Of a stretch of 64,000 nucleotides of DNA, positions 27,246 through 35,956 are shown piece by piece (positions within the stretch are counted from its first letter, which is position 1; the number at the start of each line of letters is the position of its first letter). The notes beneath the pieces are model-generated. The model saw only the letters and a program-made list of their open reading frames with translations. It did no database searches and had not been told where the DNA came from. The stretch is from JBBIJO01 sp037445895. GTDB lineage: Bacteria > Bacteroidota > Ignavibacteria > Kapaibacteriales > UBA2268. The stretch covers positions 1 through 64,000 of the forward strand of contig JBBIJO010000008.1 in assembly GCA_037445895.1 (NCBI GenBank), given 5' to 3'. The position numbers and the translations under genes were made by a program.

Positions 27246-28646
27246 TTAATCCAACTTTTTGGGCAAAACCAATCTAAATTCTGTTCCTGGCCTTCCTTCG
27301 GATTGCAAATGCGAAGGCGAAACAACCGAGATGTTACCCCCAAAACGAGTAATGATTTCTTTGACTAATGCCATCCCTAAACCTGTTCCTTCAATGTTCT
27401 TTTGCTTCGAAATCGAGCTACGGTAAAATTCACTGAATACCTTATGGAGTTCGTTTTCGGGAATTCCAATTCCATCGTCTGCGATAGTAATCTCGATTGT
27501 TTCATCGAGTTCTGTGATTTTCGCTTCGACAATGCCGTTGGGTTCTGTATATTTCTGTACATTCGAGATTAAGTTCGATAACGCTAATTTTAACCACTTC
27601 GAATCCGATTCCATCACAACTTTCGGCTGCGAAGAAACAACGTTGAATTGAATATTTTTCGAAATAAATAAAATCCTAAAATCGAGATATATGCTATTTA
27701 AAATTTCAACAATATCAACTTCGCCGAGTGATTCATACTTATTGGAAATTCTGACCTGCGATATTGTTAGAATATTGTTGATTAGTTCAATCGCATTTTT
27801 AAGTCGAGTTTGAATCCTTTGTAGTGGTGTAATTACTTCATTTGCAAGAGTGGAAATTTTGCCCTCGAGTAGCAAATCGACCCAAGTAAGAGAAGCCGAA
27901 ATGGGTGTTTTAAGGTCGTGGACAACTGTCATTACATAGCGAGACTTTGATTTTTCGGCGTCTTCGAGTTCTTTATAAGCAATTGTCAACGAACGTTCGC
28001 GGTCGTAGAGAACTTTTGAAATCGAGTTTGCAAGATAAATTGAAATATATGTAACAATTGCAAATGTTACAAAGAAAACAACTAAATACGAAAGATCATT
28101 GTAAAGTGGATTGACAATTAGTCCTGTAATCTGGTAGTGGGGTATGAGCGAATTAAGTTCCAGTATGCTCCCACAAAGGGAAATCAACATCACAATCGTA
28201 ATTAGAAATATTATTATATGACCGGGAAGAATTAAGCTTCCTATAATCAAATGGAAAACATAGAACGTATTGAATGGGGATTCAACTCCACCGGTGAAGT
28301 AAATCAGCAACATAAGAGCAATGAAATCCAAGCAGATTTGTAGAAGCGAAAAATGTAGGCTATGAACTTTGAATTTTTGGGAAATTTCTGGAAAAACTTT
28401 CCAGAGCCAACGAAAGACTAAATTGTAAAGTAATATGCAAAGAGTGATTATCCCAATGGGAAAAAGCTTTAGATGGAATGTAGGAAAAAACAAACGAAGT
28501 AAATATCCCCCAAAAATTAATGTTCCAAGTAATCCTACCGCAGCAAAGCGTAAATTAATTAACCACTTGTTTCTTTTTCTAATTTCAATCCAAAAATTGT
28601 CGTAATTGACTCTTTCGGGAACCAACGAAAAAATTTTTGTCTTCAT
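27246..28646 (-). CDS. Membrane sensor histidine kinase
   Basis: A 466-residue kinase with six hydrophobic segments in the first 215 residues, arranged as a membrane sensor with short loops (LIYFTGGVESPFNTFYVFHL). A short coiled coil leads into HisKA with VVHDLKTPISASLTWVDLL, and a HATPase domain carries NLISNVQKYTEPNG, DDGIGIPENE and GTGLGMALVKEI. The signal is unknown; similar membrane domains occur in RegB/PrrB-like redox kinases, though a redox-box cysteine is not visible. No response regulator gene is adjacent. It is divergent from coaBC. Confidence 0.88.
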   Translation of the reverse strand: MKTKIFSLVPERVNYDNFWIEIRKRNKWLINLRFAAVGLLGTLIFGGYLLRLFFPTFHLKLFPIGIITLCILLYNLVFRWLWKVFPEISQKFKVHSLHFSLLQICLDFIALMLLIYFTGGVESPFNTFYVFHLIIGSLILPGHIIIFLITIVMLISLCGSILELNSLIPHYQITGLIVNPLYNDLSYLVVFFVTFAIVTYISIYLANSISKVLYDRERSLTIAYKELEDAEKSKSRYVMTVVHDLKTPISASLTWVDLLLEGKISTLANEVITPLQRIQTRLKNAIELINNILTISQVRISNKYESLGEVDIVEILNSIYLDFRILFISKNIQFNVVSSQPKVVMESDSKWLKLALSNLISNVQKYTEPNGIVEAKITELDETIEITIADDGIGIPENELHKVFSEFYRSSISKQKNIEGTGLGMALVKEIITRFGGNISVVSPSHLQSEGRPGTEFRLVLPKKLD

Positions 28647-28676
28647 ACATAATTGTGTTTTTCAATTTTTGCAAAT

Positions 28677-28684
28677 TAATTTTG
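28677..28684 (+). promoter_or_regulatory. TAnnTTTG promoter-like box upstream of coaBC
   Basis: TAATTTTG lies 46 bases before the TTG start. A TTG at 28653-28655 sits 21 bases upstream, which fits the -33/-7 spacing described for Bacteroidota. This is the only site in the window where I see both elements. Confidence 0.4.
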
Positions 28685-28730
28685 TAAATTAATAAATTAA
28701 TTATTTTAGTTCTATTTTGAAGGTTAATAA

Positions 28731-30002
28731 TTGAAAAATAATATTTTCGAGAACAAAAGAATCCTTGTTGGAATTACTGGCTCGATAGCTGCATATAAAG
28801 GTCTTTTTTTAGTTCGAGAGTTGGTAAAAAGGAGTGCCTCGGTTAACGTTGTTTTAACACCTTCGGCGACGCATTTCGTTACACCTTTGAGTGTTTTGAA
28901 TCTTTCAAAAAACCCTGCTGCTATCGATATGTTCGATTTAGAAAATCAGTCTGGTGGTGCGTGGCATATACATATTGCACAGAATTGTGATTTGATGATT
29001 ATCGCTCCCTGTACTGCTTCGACGATAGGTAAGATAGCCAATGGAATTTGCGATAATTCTCTTGTAACACTTGCTACTGCATTACCACGACACAAGCCAC
29101 TGCTTATTGCTCCTGCAATGGATTCAACAATGTGGCTAAATCCAGCAACACAGAAAAATATTCAAATCCTTAAGGAATATGGTATTGTTGTTATTCCACC
29201 CGAACAAGGGGAACTTTCCAGTGGATTAGAAGGCGAAGGTCGATTGCCCGAAACACAATCTCTGTTGAATTATATCGAAGTCTATTTGCATATTTTTTCT
29301 AATTTGGGTCGAGCATTACTCGGCAAATTCGATAGAATCAAAGGTAAAAAACTCTTGATTACTGCGGGTCCAACTTACGAGCGACTCGACGATGTTAGAT
29401 TTATTGGGAATTTTTCGTCGGGCAAAATGGGGTTTGCAATTGCAGAAATTGCAGCAATGTTCGATTGCGAAGTTACATTAGTTTCTGGTCCAACGAGTCT
29501 TGTCCCTCCCTCGAATGTTAATTTTGTCTCTGTTGAATCCAGCCGAGAAATGTATCGGGAGGTGTTGAATCGTTTTCCAGAAAATGATATAACTATTATG
29601 TCTGCTGCGGTTGCCGACTTTCGACCAACTGCTTCATTACATGGAAAATTGAAAAAGGAGTCGGTAGGTAAACATTTAAAACTTGAATTGGAAAGGACAG
29701 AAGATATTCTATCGGAGATTGGAAAACAGAAAAAATCGAATCAAGTTCTGGTTGGTTTTGCACTCGAAGAAACCCGATATAGTGACCAAAATGCTTTAAA
29801 GAAATTAAATAGTAAGAACTGCGATATTTTGGTTTTGAACTTCCTCGACAAACCCGATAGCGGCTTCGGAAGCGATTTGAATACGATTGTAGTTTACAAA
29901 CGAGAGTCGGAAAGTTCTTTAATTGTTGAATCTTTTGCGCCTATGAGCAAGCTAAGATGTGGCATAGAAATTATTCGAAGCATTGTCGATGCGATGAAAT
30001 AA
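28731..30002 (+). CDS. coaBC: Bifunctional phosphopantothenoylcysteine decarboxylase / synthase
   Basis: Two successive steps of coenzyme A synthesis. Residues 1-185 form the flavin-dependent decarboxylase (CoaC) with GITGSIAAYKG, the active-site His in GGAWHIHIAQ, and PAMDSTMW, where Asp replaces the Asn of the enterobacterial motif, as is common in Bacteroidota relatives. The rest is the CTP-dependent synthase (CoaB) with ITAGPTYERLDDVRFIGN, SSGKMGFAIAE and AAVADFRP. Length (423) is normal. Start is TTG 28731, preceded by GAAGG at seven bases. The gene is divergent from the histidine kinase. Confidence 0.95.
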   Translation: MKNNIFENKRILVGITGSIAAYKGLFLVRELVKRSASVNVVLTPSATHFVTPLSVLNLSKNPAAIDMFDLENQSGGAWHIHIAQNCDLMIIAPCTASTIGKIANGICDNSLVTLATALPRHKPLLIAPAMDSTMWLNPATQKNIQILKEYGIVVIPPEQGELSSGLEGEGRLPETQSLLNYIEVYLHIFSNLGRALLGKFDRIKGKKLLITAGPTYERLDDVRFIGNFSSGKMGFAIAEIAAMFDCEVTLVSGPTSLVPPSNVNFVSVESSREMYREVLNRFPENDITIMSAAVADFRPTASLHGKLKKESVGKHLKLELERTEDILSEIGKQKKSNQVLVGFALEETRYSDQNALKKLNSKNCDILVLNFLDKPDSGFGSDLNTIVVYKRESESSLIVESFAPMSKLRCGIEIIRSIVDAMK

Positions 30003-30095
30003 GTCTGGATTTTACATTAGAATAAAGGGAGTTGACTTGATTTCCATCGTTGTACTTGGGATTGAGTTTATCGGGCGAAGCGAAAAAACCTATTA

Positions 30096-30142
30096 ACCCT
30101 CGGCTGAGCCAATAGATGATGATTTGGAAAAATAACGAGGGT
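30096..30142 (+). repeat. Nested inverted repeats in intergenic leader
   Basis: ACCCTCG (30096-30102) pairs with CGAGGGT (30136-30142). The 33-base interior contains GGC-TGA-GCC (30102-30110, sharing one G with the outer arm) and CCAA with TTGG (30109-30112 and 30123-30126). It could be an RNA element or attenuator in the 228-base gap before the barrel gene. The outer stem is short, so this is tentative. Confidence 0.3.
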
Positions 30143-30183
30143 AAGTTAGCGAAGTGGTCACTTTTTGTTTTGAAACTTTTTTA

Positions 30184-30191
30184 TATTTTTG
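30184..30191 (+). promoter_or_regulatory. TAnnTTTG promoter-like box upstream of barrel gene
   Basis: TATTTTTG lies 39 bases before ATG 30231. A TTTTTG lies 16 bases upstream, shorter than the usual spacing. Confidence 0.33.
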
Positions 30192-30230
30192 TCGTAATTT
30201 TATGTTGATGTTTAATATTGGAGTGTAGTT

Positions 30231-31145
30231 ATGAGCAAAAATGTCTTTGCAATTGCACTTTTTCTTTTCTTATTCAATATTGTGCTTGCACAAGAGAATG
30301 AGGGTGCCGATACTGGGTCTCATCACAAAGGAGAGAGCGTCGCAGTAAAACTGTTCGGGAAAAGATATTTCTACATCAAGGAATATTTTCAACAACCTAC
30401 CATTTCGTTGCAAACTGGGCTGGGTTCCCCTACCTTGGGAAGTTTACAAAAGCTTCCTCAGTTCAATGATTTGAACTTTGCTGGAATTCGCCTTGGAAAT
30501 TCAAAAATCAAAACTTCTGAACTTAGAGCGGGCGGTGAAATAAATGAGTTGAATCAAGATTTCCTTTTCTTGGAAAACTATTCTTCGAAATGGAAACTAA
30601 AGAATAACGCTAATTTAAATACAAAGATGTGGAGGTTCGGGTTGTTTAACACTGATGGTTATGGTTATAGATTGGGCGAAAAAAACTTCTTAATGCTTAC
30701 GTATTCTACTTCGCTTAATTGGTCTAAACTTGATGTCGATAATTTGCAATCTTTTAATGATAGTAGCGATGTTAATAAACTTTCTCGTTTTACCGACCAG
30801 TTCCGATTTGGAACAGCTTATGCTTCGGGAGTTAGTTTTATTCTAGCTCGAGCCGTCTCTTTGGACATTAATTATGAGAGGTCGATTGTGTTTCCGGGGC
30901 ATAAAGTTTGGTATTGGTTAGGAAGCGAAGTGATTGAATTGGGGGCACATCTATTGCTCGACGAATTTATCGAAAAAATTCTTAGCTCGTCGCCTTCGGT
31001 AGCTCCTATTGTTAACGCTATATTAAAGGGTGGTTTGTCGTTTGGGATTTATGAACTTCGGAAGGACAATATGAATTGGCCATTCAAGACCGAAGCTCCG
31101 TTGTTCAATGATGGTGTTCGAATTGGATTAACATTTATGTTTTAA
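30231..31145 (+). CDS. Exported, probably outer-membrane protein, unknown function
   Basis: A 304-residue protein with a signal peptide cleaved near LAQENEG. The body alternates polar and aromatic residues and ends in FNDGVRIGLTFMF. A terminal Phe after alternating hydrophobics is the usual signal for beta-barrel assembly. A helical hydrophobic patch around 240-260 (SPSVAPIVNAILKGG) is less barrel-like. I do not recognise the family. GGAGTG precedes ATG 30231. The following epimerase starts three bases after the stop, so the two are probably co-transcribed. Confidence 0.65.
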   Translation: MSKNVFAIALFLFLFNIVLAQENEGADTGSHHKGESVAVKLFGKRYFYIKEYFQQPTISLQTGLGSPTLGSLQKLPQFNDLNFAGIRLGNSKIKTSELRAGGEINELNQDFLFLENYSSKWKLKNNANLNTKMWRFGLFNTDGYGYRLGEKNFLMLTYSTSLNWSKLDVDNLQSFNDSSDVNKLSRFTDQFRFGTAYASGVSFILARAVSLDINYERSIVFPGHKVWYWLGSEVIELGAHLLLDEFIEKILSSSPSVAPIVNAILKGGLSFGIYELRKDNMNWPFKTEAPLFNDGVRIGLTFMF

Positions 31146-31148
31146 TTG

Positions 31149-32051
31149 ATGCCGAAAGTTGTAGTTGCCGGTGCAACGGGCGGTATTGGAACTTATCTTG
31201 TCCCCTTCTTGTTAGAAAAGGGGTGTGTGGTTTCTAACATTGTGCGCAATATTGAAAAGTCTAAGAATTTATTTCCTAAGGTAGAACGACATATCCGTTG
31301 GTCCGATAATGGAGCTATTAATAGTATTCTTAGCGATTACGACGTAATAATTAATCTAAGTGGTGCTTCGATTGGTACACAAAGATGGACGCAGTCGTAT
31401 AAAGAAGAAATATGCAAAAGTCGCGTCGAAACTACTCGGGCTTTGGTTGAAAAACTCAATGAATTTGTTACTCCAAAAACTTATATTAGCGTTTCGGCAA
31501 TTGGGTTTTATCCAAATTTTGGGGATAAGATAATCGACGAAGCAACCGAAGCAGGTGATTCTTTCCTTGCTAAAGTATGTGTTCGTTGGGAAGAAGAAGC
31601 ACTGAAACTCTGGAGTATTCATCGTATTGTAATTGGACGCTTGGGTGTGGTATTAAAACCTAACGATATTGTGTTACGAAGAATGTTGATGAGCTATAAG
31701 TTTGGTTTTGGTGTGGTAATTGGGACAGGCAACCAATGGTTCTCTTGGATACACATCGAAGACCTTTTAAAAGCATTCTGGTTCGCAATAGAAAATTCTA
31801 ATGTTCAAGGTGTGTTTAATTTCACAGCGCCGAGCCCTGTTCGATTTTCGGAAATGATACAAAACGTTGGTAAAATTCTCAAACGTCCGTTTATTTTGAA
31901 TGTTCCCGAGTATTTAGTCAAACTAATTTTTGGTGAACGGACTCAAATGATGCTGTCTTCGCAAAGGGTAATTCCCAAAAGACTTTTGGAATTAGACTTT
32001 CGATTTGAATTCGAAACAATAGATAAAGCGTTGAGGAATCTTTTAAATTGA
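31149..32051 (+). CDS. TIGR01777-family NAD(P)-dependent epimerase-like protein
   Basis: A 300-residue extended short-chain dehydrogenase. The nucleotide-binding motif is VAGATGGIGTYLVPFLL, the middle has NLSGASIGTQRW and AIGFYP where a catalytic Tyr would sit, and the C-terminal part matches the DUF1731 domain (MLSSQRVIPKRLLELDF). YfcH/SulA-like members are widespread but their substrate is unsettled. ATG 31149 is preferred over an overlapping TTG at 31146. It follows the barrel gene with three bases between stop and start, and converges with trmD. Confidence 0.87.
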   Translation: MPKVVVAGATGGIGTYLVPFLLEKGCVVSNIVRNIEKSKNLFPKVERHIRWSDNGAINSILSDYDVIINLSGASIGTQRWTQSYKEEICKSRVETTRALVEKLNEFVTPKTYISVSAIGFYPNFGDKIIDEATEAGDSFLAKVCVRWEEEALKLWSIHRIVIGRLGVVLKPNDIVLRRMLMSYKFGFGVVIGTGNQWFSWIHIEDLLKAFWFAIENSNVQGVFNFTAPSPVRFSEMIQNVGKILKRPFILNVPEYLVKLIFGERTQMMLSSQRVIPKRLLELDFRFEFETIDKALRNLLN

Positions 32052-32162
32052 TTTTTTATTGAGTGTCCCAGCCGTTTTTTAAAAAGTTATTAATTTGGTA
32101 GTAATTATAATCAAGCGATAATAAACAATATTCGAAAGTATAGGAAACAATATTTTGAGTTC

Positions 32163-32852
32163 CTATTCTCCCAATAAATCGGGACGCCGTTCTCTTGTTT
32201 TTTTCAATGCTTGTTCGAGTTTCCATTGTTGAATTTTTTCGTGGTTTCCGCTCAATAAAACATTTGGGACTTTCATACCTCTGAAAACAGCAGGTTTGGT
32301 GTATGTTGGTGGTTCAAGCAATCCCTCTTGGAATGAATCTTCGAATATTGATTCTGGGCTTCCCAAAACACCTGGAACCAACCTAACCACAGCATCAATA
32401 AGAACTAATGCCGGCAGTTCTCCACCGGTAAGGATGAAATCTCCAATTGATATTTCCCGAGTAACGAGAGCGTCCCGAATTCTTTGGTCAACTCCTTTGT
32501 AATGTCCACATAAAATAATTAGATTTCTTTTTAAAGATAATTCATTGGCAATCGATTGTGTAAATTTTTCACCATCGGCTGTTAAGAAAATTATTTCTTC
32601 GTAGTTCCTTTGCGATTTTAATATTTCGATGCATTTGAAAACTGGTTCACACTGAATTACCATTCCGGAGCCTCCTCCGTATGGCGTGTCGTCGATATGC
32701 CCAAACTTATCATTCGAATATTCGTGTAAATTGTGGACTTGGATTTTTACCAAGGCTTTTTCTTGGGCAATTCGTAAAATACTCGTCGAAAGAACAGAAT
32801 CGAATATTTCAGGAACTGCCGAAATAACATCAATTCTCAAAAGCTCTGCCAT
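32163..32852 (-). CDS. trmD: tRNA (guanine-N1)-methyltransferase
   Basis: Methylates G37 next to the anticodon using S-adenosylmethionine. The 229 residues show the trefoil-knot SPOUT fold with DVISAVPEIF, DDTPYGGGSGMV, LCGHYKGVDQRI and the SAM-pocket motif ISIGDFILTGGELPAL. It is the last gene of a long minus-strand run and follows rimM with a 28-base gap. The standard rpsP-rimM-trmD-rplS order is broken here, since rplS lies 22 kb away on the other strand and rpsP is not seen. Confidence 0.96.
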   Translation of the reverse strand: MAELLRIDVISAVPEIFDSVLSTSILRIAQEKALVKIQVHNLHEYSNDKFGHIDDTPYGGGSGMVIQCEPVFKCIEILKSQRNYEEIIFLTADGEKFTQSIANELSLKRNLIILCGHYKGVDQRIRDALVTREISIGDFILTGGELPALVLIDAVVRLVPGVLGSPESIFEDSFQEGLLEPPTYTKPAVFRGMKVPNVLLSGNHEKIQQWKLEQALKKTRERRPDLLGE

Positions 32853-32880
32853 AGTAATACAAATTAATCTAGCAATAAAT

Positions 32881-33414
32881 TTATAAGTCGAGAAGACCTT
32901 CGATAGATTTTATGAATACTATTTTATTGTTGCTGTCGATTTTGCTTATAAATTGACTAATGAAAGGTATGTAAATTATTTTTTTCCCCTGTTCGACGAC
33001 CAGAAGGTTATTCCCGGGATTTTCTTCGATGTCAACGACTTTCCCAACTTGTGTATTATCGTTTATATTGACCACAACAAAATCGTAAAGTTCTTTTTCG
33101 GAAGGATACCGAGAAGTGTAGGGTTTAATCGCATCTTTTCGAACGAATATTCCCATTTCTATTAATTTTTTTGCTTGCTCGATGTCGTCTATGCCTTTCA
33201 GTTTAATTGATGAATAGCGTGAGTTCGATAGTCCCCACTTTTCAATTAAGTATTCATTGGCATAGTTTATCGAAAAACCTACAAGGCATACGTCGGGCTT
33301 TTCTATTAAAATAGGTGCTTCGACTTGCACTTTTAACATACCGCCGAGTCCTTTGGTTCCTACGATAGTTCCAACTAAACTCCATTCACCGAATTTTGGG
33401 AATTTGGTTTCCAT
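32881..33414 (-). CDS. rimM: Ribosome maturation factor RimM
   Basis: Assists 30S subunit assembly around ribosomal protein S19. The 177 residues have the N-terminal barrel (LVGTIVGTKGLGGMLKVQ) and the C-terminal PRC-barrel part (YDFVVVNINDNTQVGKVVDI, IYIPFISQFI). I start it at ATG 33414, where the METKFPKFGEW sequence begins; the upstream in-frame start at 33438 adds only a few residues. The start lies 29 bases inside the end of the O-antigen-ligase-like gene, so the two are translationally coupled in an unusual pairing of polysaccharide and ribosome genes. Confidence 0.92.
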   Translation of the reverse strand: METKFPKFGEWSLVGTIVGTKGLGGMLKVQVEAPILIEKPDVCLVGFSINYANEYLIEKWGLSNSRYSSIKLKGIDDIEQAKKLIEMGIFVRKDAIKPYTSRYPSEKELYDFVVVNINDNTQVGKVVDIEENPGNNLLVVEQGKKIIYIPFISQFISKIDSNNKIVFIKSIEGLLDL

Positions 33415-34798
33415 TTCTCTTTGAAGATGCAAAGTCAACCATTGGAATAGTAATAAGTATAGTGAATATACCTTCGCGATGTATGAATTGTGGACCTGTT
33501 AGATTAGCAAAAATTAACGAAACAAAAATTAGTAGAGAAGAAAGAGCAAGACTTTTGGCGAAAGGTTCTGAGGCTTTAAAAGTTAACGATAAAGATTTGA
33601 AAGTATAATAAAAGAAGAAAGCGAAATAGAGCAAAGCCATAGGGATACCGCCTCTGTAAATAAAGAAGGCATACCCATTGTGAATGATTTCGCCTTCGAG
33701 ATTCCTAACGTGAATTGGGTCGAGGAACTTGATTTTCTTTGCAAAACCATTTCCCCAAAGGGGATTTTCTTTAATTCCTCGGAATACTGTTGGATATTCC
33801 GCCAGCCGGGAAGCAATAGATTTATCCTCTCTCATTTGTGAGCTGGATTCCAATCTTGCTTCCAAGATTCTGAAAAATAACTTGGCGTTGTCTTTAAATA
33901 TGACCAATGATGTAAAAGTAATCAATGAGGAGGCAAAAAAAAGGACTACCAATAAACTTAATCGTTCTTTCTTTTGAATTAAGAAGAACAAAGCAAAAAT
34001 TTCAACAACTACAATAATCCAGTTAGTTCGAGTATAGGTAACCACTAAGGCTAATGTTGCAATCCCGGCGAGAATCAGCAAGCAAAATCGAATAGAAGTT
34101 TTTTTTTGATAAAGGAAAAACACAATCGAAGTAAAAATTGTTGCGGTGAACAACGTTTGGTTAGGTAATTTCGATTTGACAACTTCCAAAACGTAAACAG
34201 CCTCTTGAAGAACCCTTTCTCGGAATATTAGCAAGCTTATAATGATTGTAATCGCAGATAAAATTGCCGTAATAGCAAGTAGGAGTTTAAACTCTTTTTC
34301 CGTTTTGAAGTATTCCCTAATTGGAAAGTAATAAAGAATCAACATAATAACAAAGATTTCCCGAAACCAGCGCAGAATTTCGACATTGTTGGCAGCAGCA
34401 AAGAAAATATTGAAAGGAATAAGAATAAAGAATGATAAAATAAACAAGTCGCCGTAATTATGTATGATTGTCTTCTTTTCGATAACCAGTTTGTAGAAGA
34501 AAAAATAGAGTAAACCGCCAAGTGATACAACAGAAAAAAGTACTTCGAACACCGAAACTCCAACATCGCGAACAATGAGTATCGGAACAAAAAGAACAAG
34601 CACCGAAAAAATCCAGAGTTTTGGATATTTAACAATGAGGAAAAGAAATGGAATCGATAGAAAGAATCCGAAAGTGTAAACTTCCAAACCATTGCTAATC
34701 GAAAAATAGAGTATGTATAAATATAACAAAGTAAGCAATGAAATTGTAACCGAAGCGATTAGCTTCTTGAATTGCAATTTGTGTGCGTCTGTTGCCAT
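33386..34798 (-). CDS. O-antigen ligase / Wzy-like polysaccharide polymerase
   Basis: A 470-residue membrane protein with about twelve hydrophobic helices and one large periplasmic loop (about 305-375, with IASRLAEYPTVFRGIKENPLWGNG and LEGEIIHNGYAFFIYRGGIPMALL). This is the pattern of the Wzy_C/O-antigen ligase family, where Arg and His in the big loop contact the lipid-linked glycan. YTRTNW is also typical. It could polymerise or ligate an exopolysaccharide or O-antigen. The Wzz-like gene lies ten bases upstream and rimM overlaps its end. Confidence 0.83.
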   Translation of the reverse strand: MATDAHKLQFKKLIASVTISLLTLLYLYILYFSISNGLEVYTFGFFLSIPFLFLIVKYPKLWIFSVLVLFVPILIVRDVGVSVFEVLFSVVSLGGLLYFFFYKLVIEKKTIIHNYGDLFILSFFILIPFNIFFAAANNVEILRWFREIFVIMLILYYFPIREYFKTEKEFKLLLAITAILSAITIIISLLIFRERVLQEAVYVLEVVKSKLPNQTLFTATIFTSIVFFLYQKKTSIRFCLLILAGIATLALVVTYTRTNWIIVVVEIFALFFLIQKKERLSLLVVLFFASSLITFTSLVIFKDNAKLFFRILEARLESSSQMREDKSIASRLAEYPTVFRGIKENPLWGNGFAKKIKFLDPIHVRNLEGEIIHNGYAFFIYRGGIPMALLYFAFFFYYTFKSLSLTFKASEPFAKSLALSSLLIFVSLIFANLTGPQFIHREGIFTILITIPMVDFASSKRNGNQIPKIR

Positions 34799-34808
34799 TT
34801 ATCCTACT

Positions 34809-35954
34809 TTAATCTTCGATATTAACTTTGTGCAATGATTTTTTAATAGAGTCCACAAGAACAATGAGAAATGAAATAAATACGAACGCTCCGAAGAAAG
34901 TCCCGCCGATTATAATGGAACGCTTAGGTCGCGATTTGGAGTCTGGGGGCGTAGCTTTATCGAGAAAAATGAGGTATTGAAATTGTCTATATTCGTTTAG
35001 TTTTGTTTCTTCAAGAATTGGTAGCAAGAACGACTTAACCTTGGTAAAGGTTTCAAAATCGGCATATAGACGTAGAAAATCGGAGCCGACTTTTGCAGAA
35101 GATTTTAAAGGGTAATTTCCAACGAATCCTGGCTTATTCTCGAATTCATATAACTTTTGGTTGATGTTATCGACAACAGTTTTCTGGGAAAGTGTTATTG
35201 GGTCGTTTTCGCCGAAGCGAGTTTTGTAGAGATTATAAATAATTTCTTGTGCGATTTTATTGGCTTTAAGATCGGTATAACTTAAACTTATAGCCTTCGA
35301 TTGCTCGATAGGGGCAAAAATTAATTTTTCTTGGGAGAACTTTTGCAAACTATCTATAATTTGGTTAAGAGTTTCTTCTATTCCTTCGATTCTTTGTTCG
35401 AGATAACTGCGATTAAACTTAGCTTCTTCTTGCATTAACTGTTGTGCGATACTGTTAGAAATTAAAACATAATCGTTTGCAACATTTGCAGCGCGAACCG
35501 GGTCCTTATCGGTAAATGAAATTGTGTAATTTCCCTCGATTTCGAGCGAGATTTCTAAGTTGTTTTCGAATGCTTCCCGTAGTTTCGAAATTTTATTCAT
35601 TGGAATCTTATATAAGGTATCGAAACGATACTTTCTGATAATACTGTCTTTGACGGCACGGCTGTCGAGGATAACAAGGAAGCTGTAAATTCCTTCGGTT
35701 TTACCGCTTAACTTTGCAAGACCTATATCTTTTAGTGTCGAAGTGATTCCGCCGAGCATATTTTCAAGCGTCGAAGTAGATGTTTTTGGGGGGACTGTAT
35801 TAGCAATTGCGGTGTATTCATTCGGTAACCTAAAAGCAATAATTGCAGCAAATATTGTCGAAAGTAATACAAATATTATAATTATAATTTTGTTCCTGAT
35901 TAATAATCGGATAGTATATTTCCCATATTGAATTTCGTTGTCGTTTGCTTGCAT
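34809..35954 (-). CDS. Wzz/GNVR-type polysaccharide chain-length protein
   Basis: A 381-residue inner-membrane protein with one helix near each end (RNKIIIIIFVLLSTIFAAIIAF at about 17-38, read as two pieces here, and IIIGGTFFGAFVFISFLIVLVD near 345) and a periplasmic coiled-coil-rich region between, including SYLEQRIEGIEETLNQ. The second helix is preceded by PPDSKSRPKRS, the Pro-rich segment of Wzz and GumC-like GNVR proteins. It has no C-terminal tyrosine-kinase domain. It should set the length of the glycan made by the downstream Wzy-like protein. It starts two bases before the end of the TldE-like gene's downstream flank. Confidence 0.85.
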   Translation of the reverse strand: MQANDNEIQYGKYTIRLLIRNKIIIIIFVLLSTIFAAIIAFRLPNEYTAIANTVPPKTSTSTLENMLGGITSTLKDIGLAKLSGKTEGIYSFLVILDSRAVKDSIIRKYRFDTLYKIPMNKISKLREAFENNLEISLEIEGNYTISFTDKDPVRAANVANDYVLISNSIAQQLMQEEAKFNRSYLEQRIEGIEETLNQIIDSLQKFSQEKLIFAPIEQSKAISLSYTDLKANKIAQEIIYNLYKTRFGENDPITLSQKTVVDNINQKLYEFENKPGFVGNYPLKSSAKVGSDFLRLYADFETFTKVKSFLLPILEETKLNEYRQFQYLIFLDKATPPDSKSRPKRSIIIGGTFFGAFVFISFLIVLVDSIKKSLHKVNIED

Positions 35955-35956
35955 AA

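Noticed and set aside
28731..30002. Loss of a catalytic residue in CoaC (PAMD for PAMN)
   Set aside because: Asp at this position is, to my knowledge, frequent in Bacteroidota-type CoaC, so it is not evidence of inactivity.
30003..30230. A tRNA or known riboswitch before the outer-membrane gene
   Set aside because: No cloverleaf, CCA end or known riboswitch core could be recognised; only short nested repeats remain.
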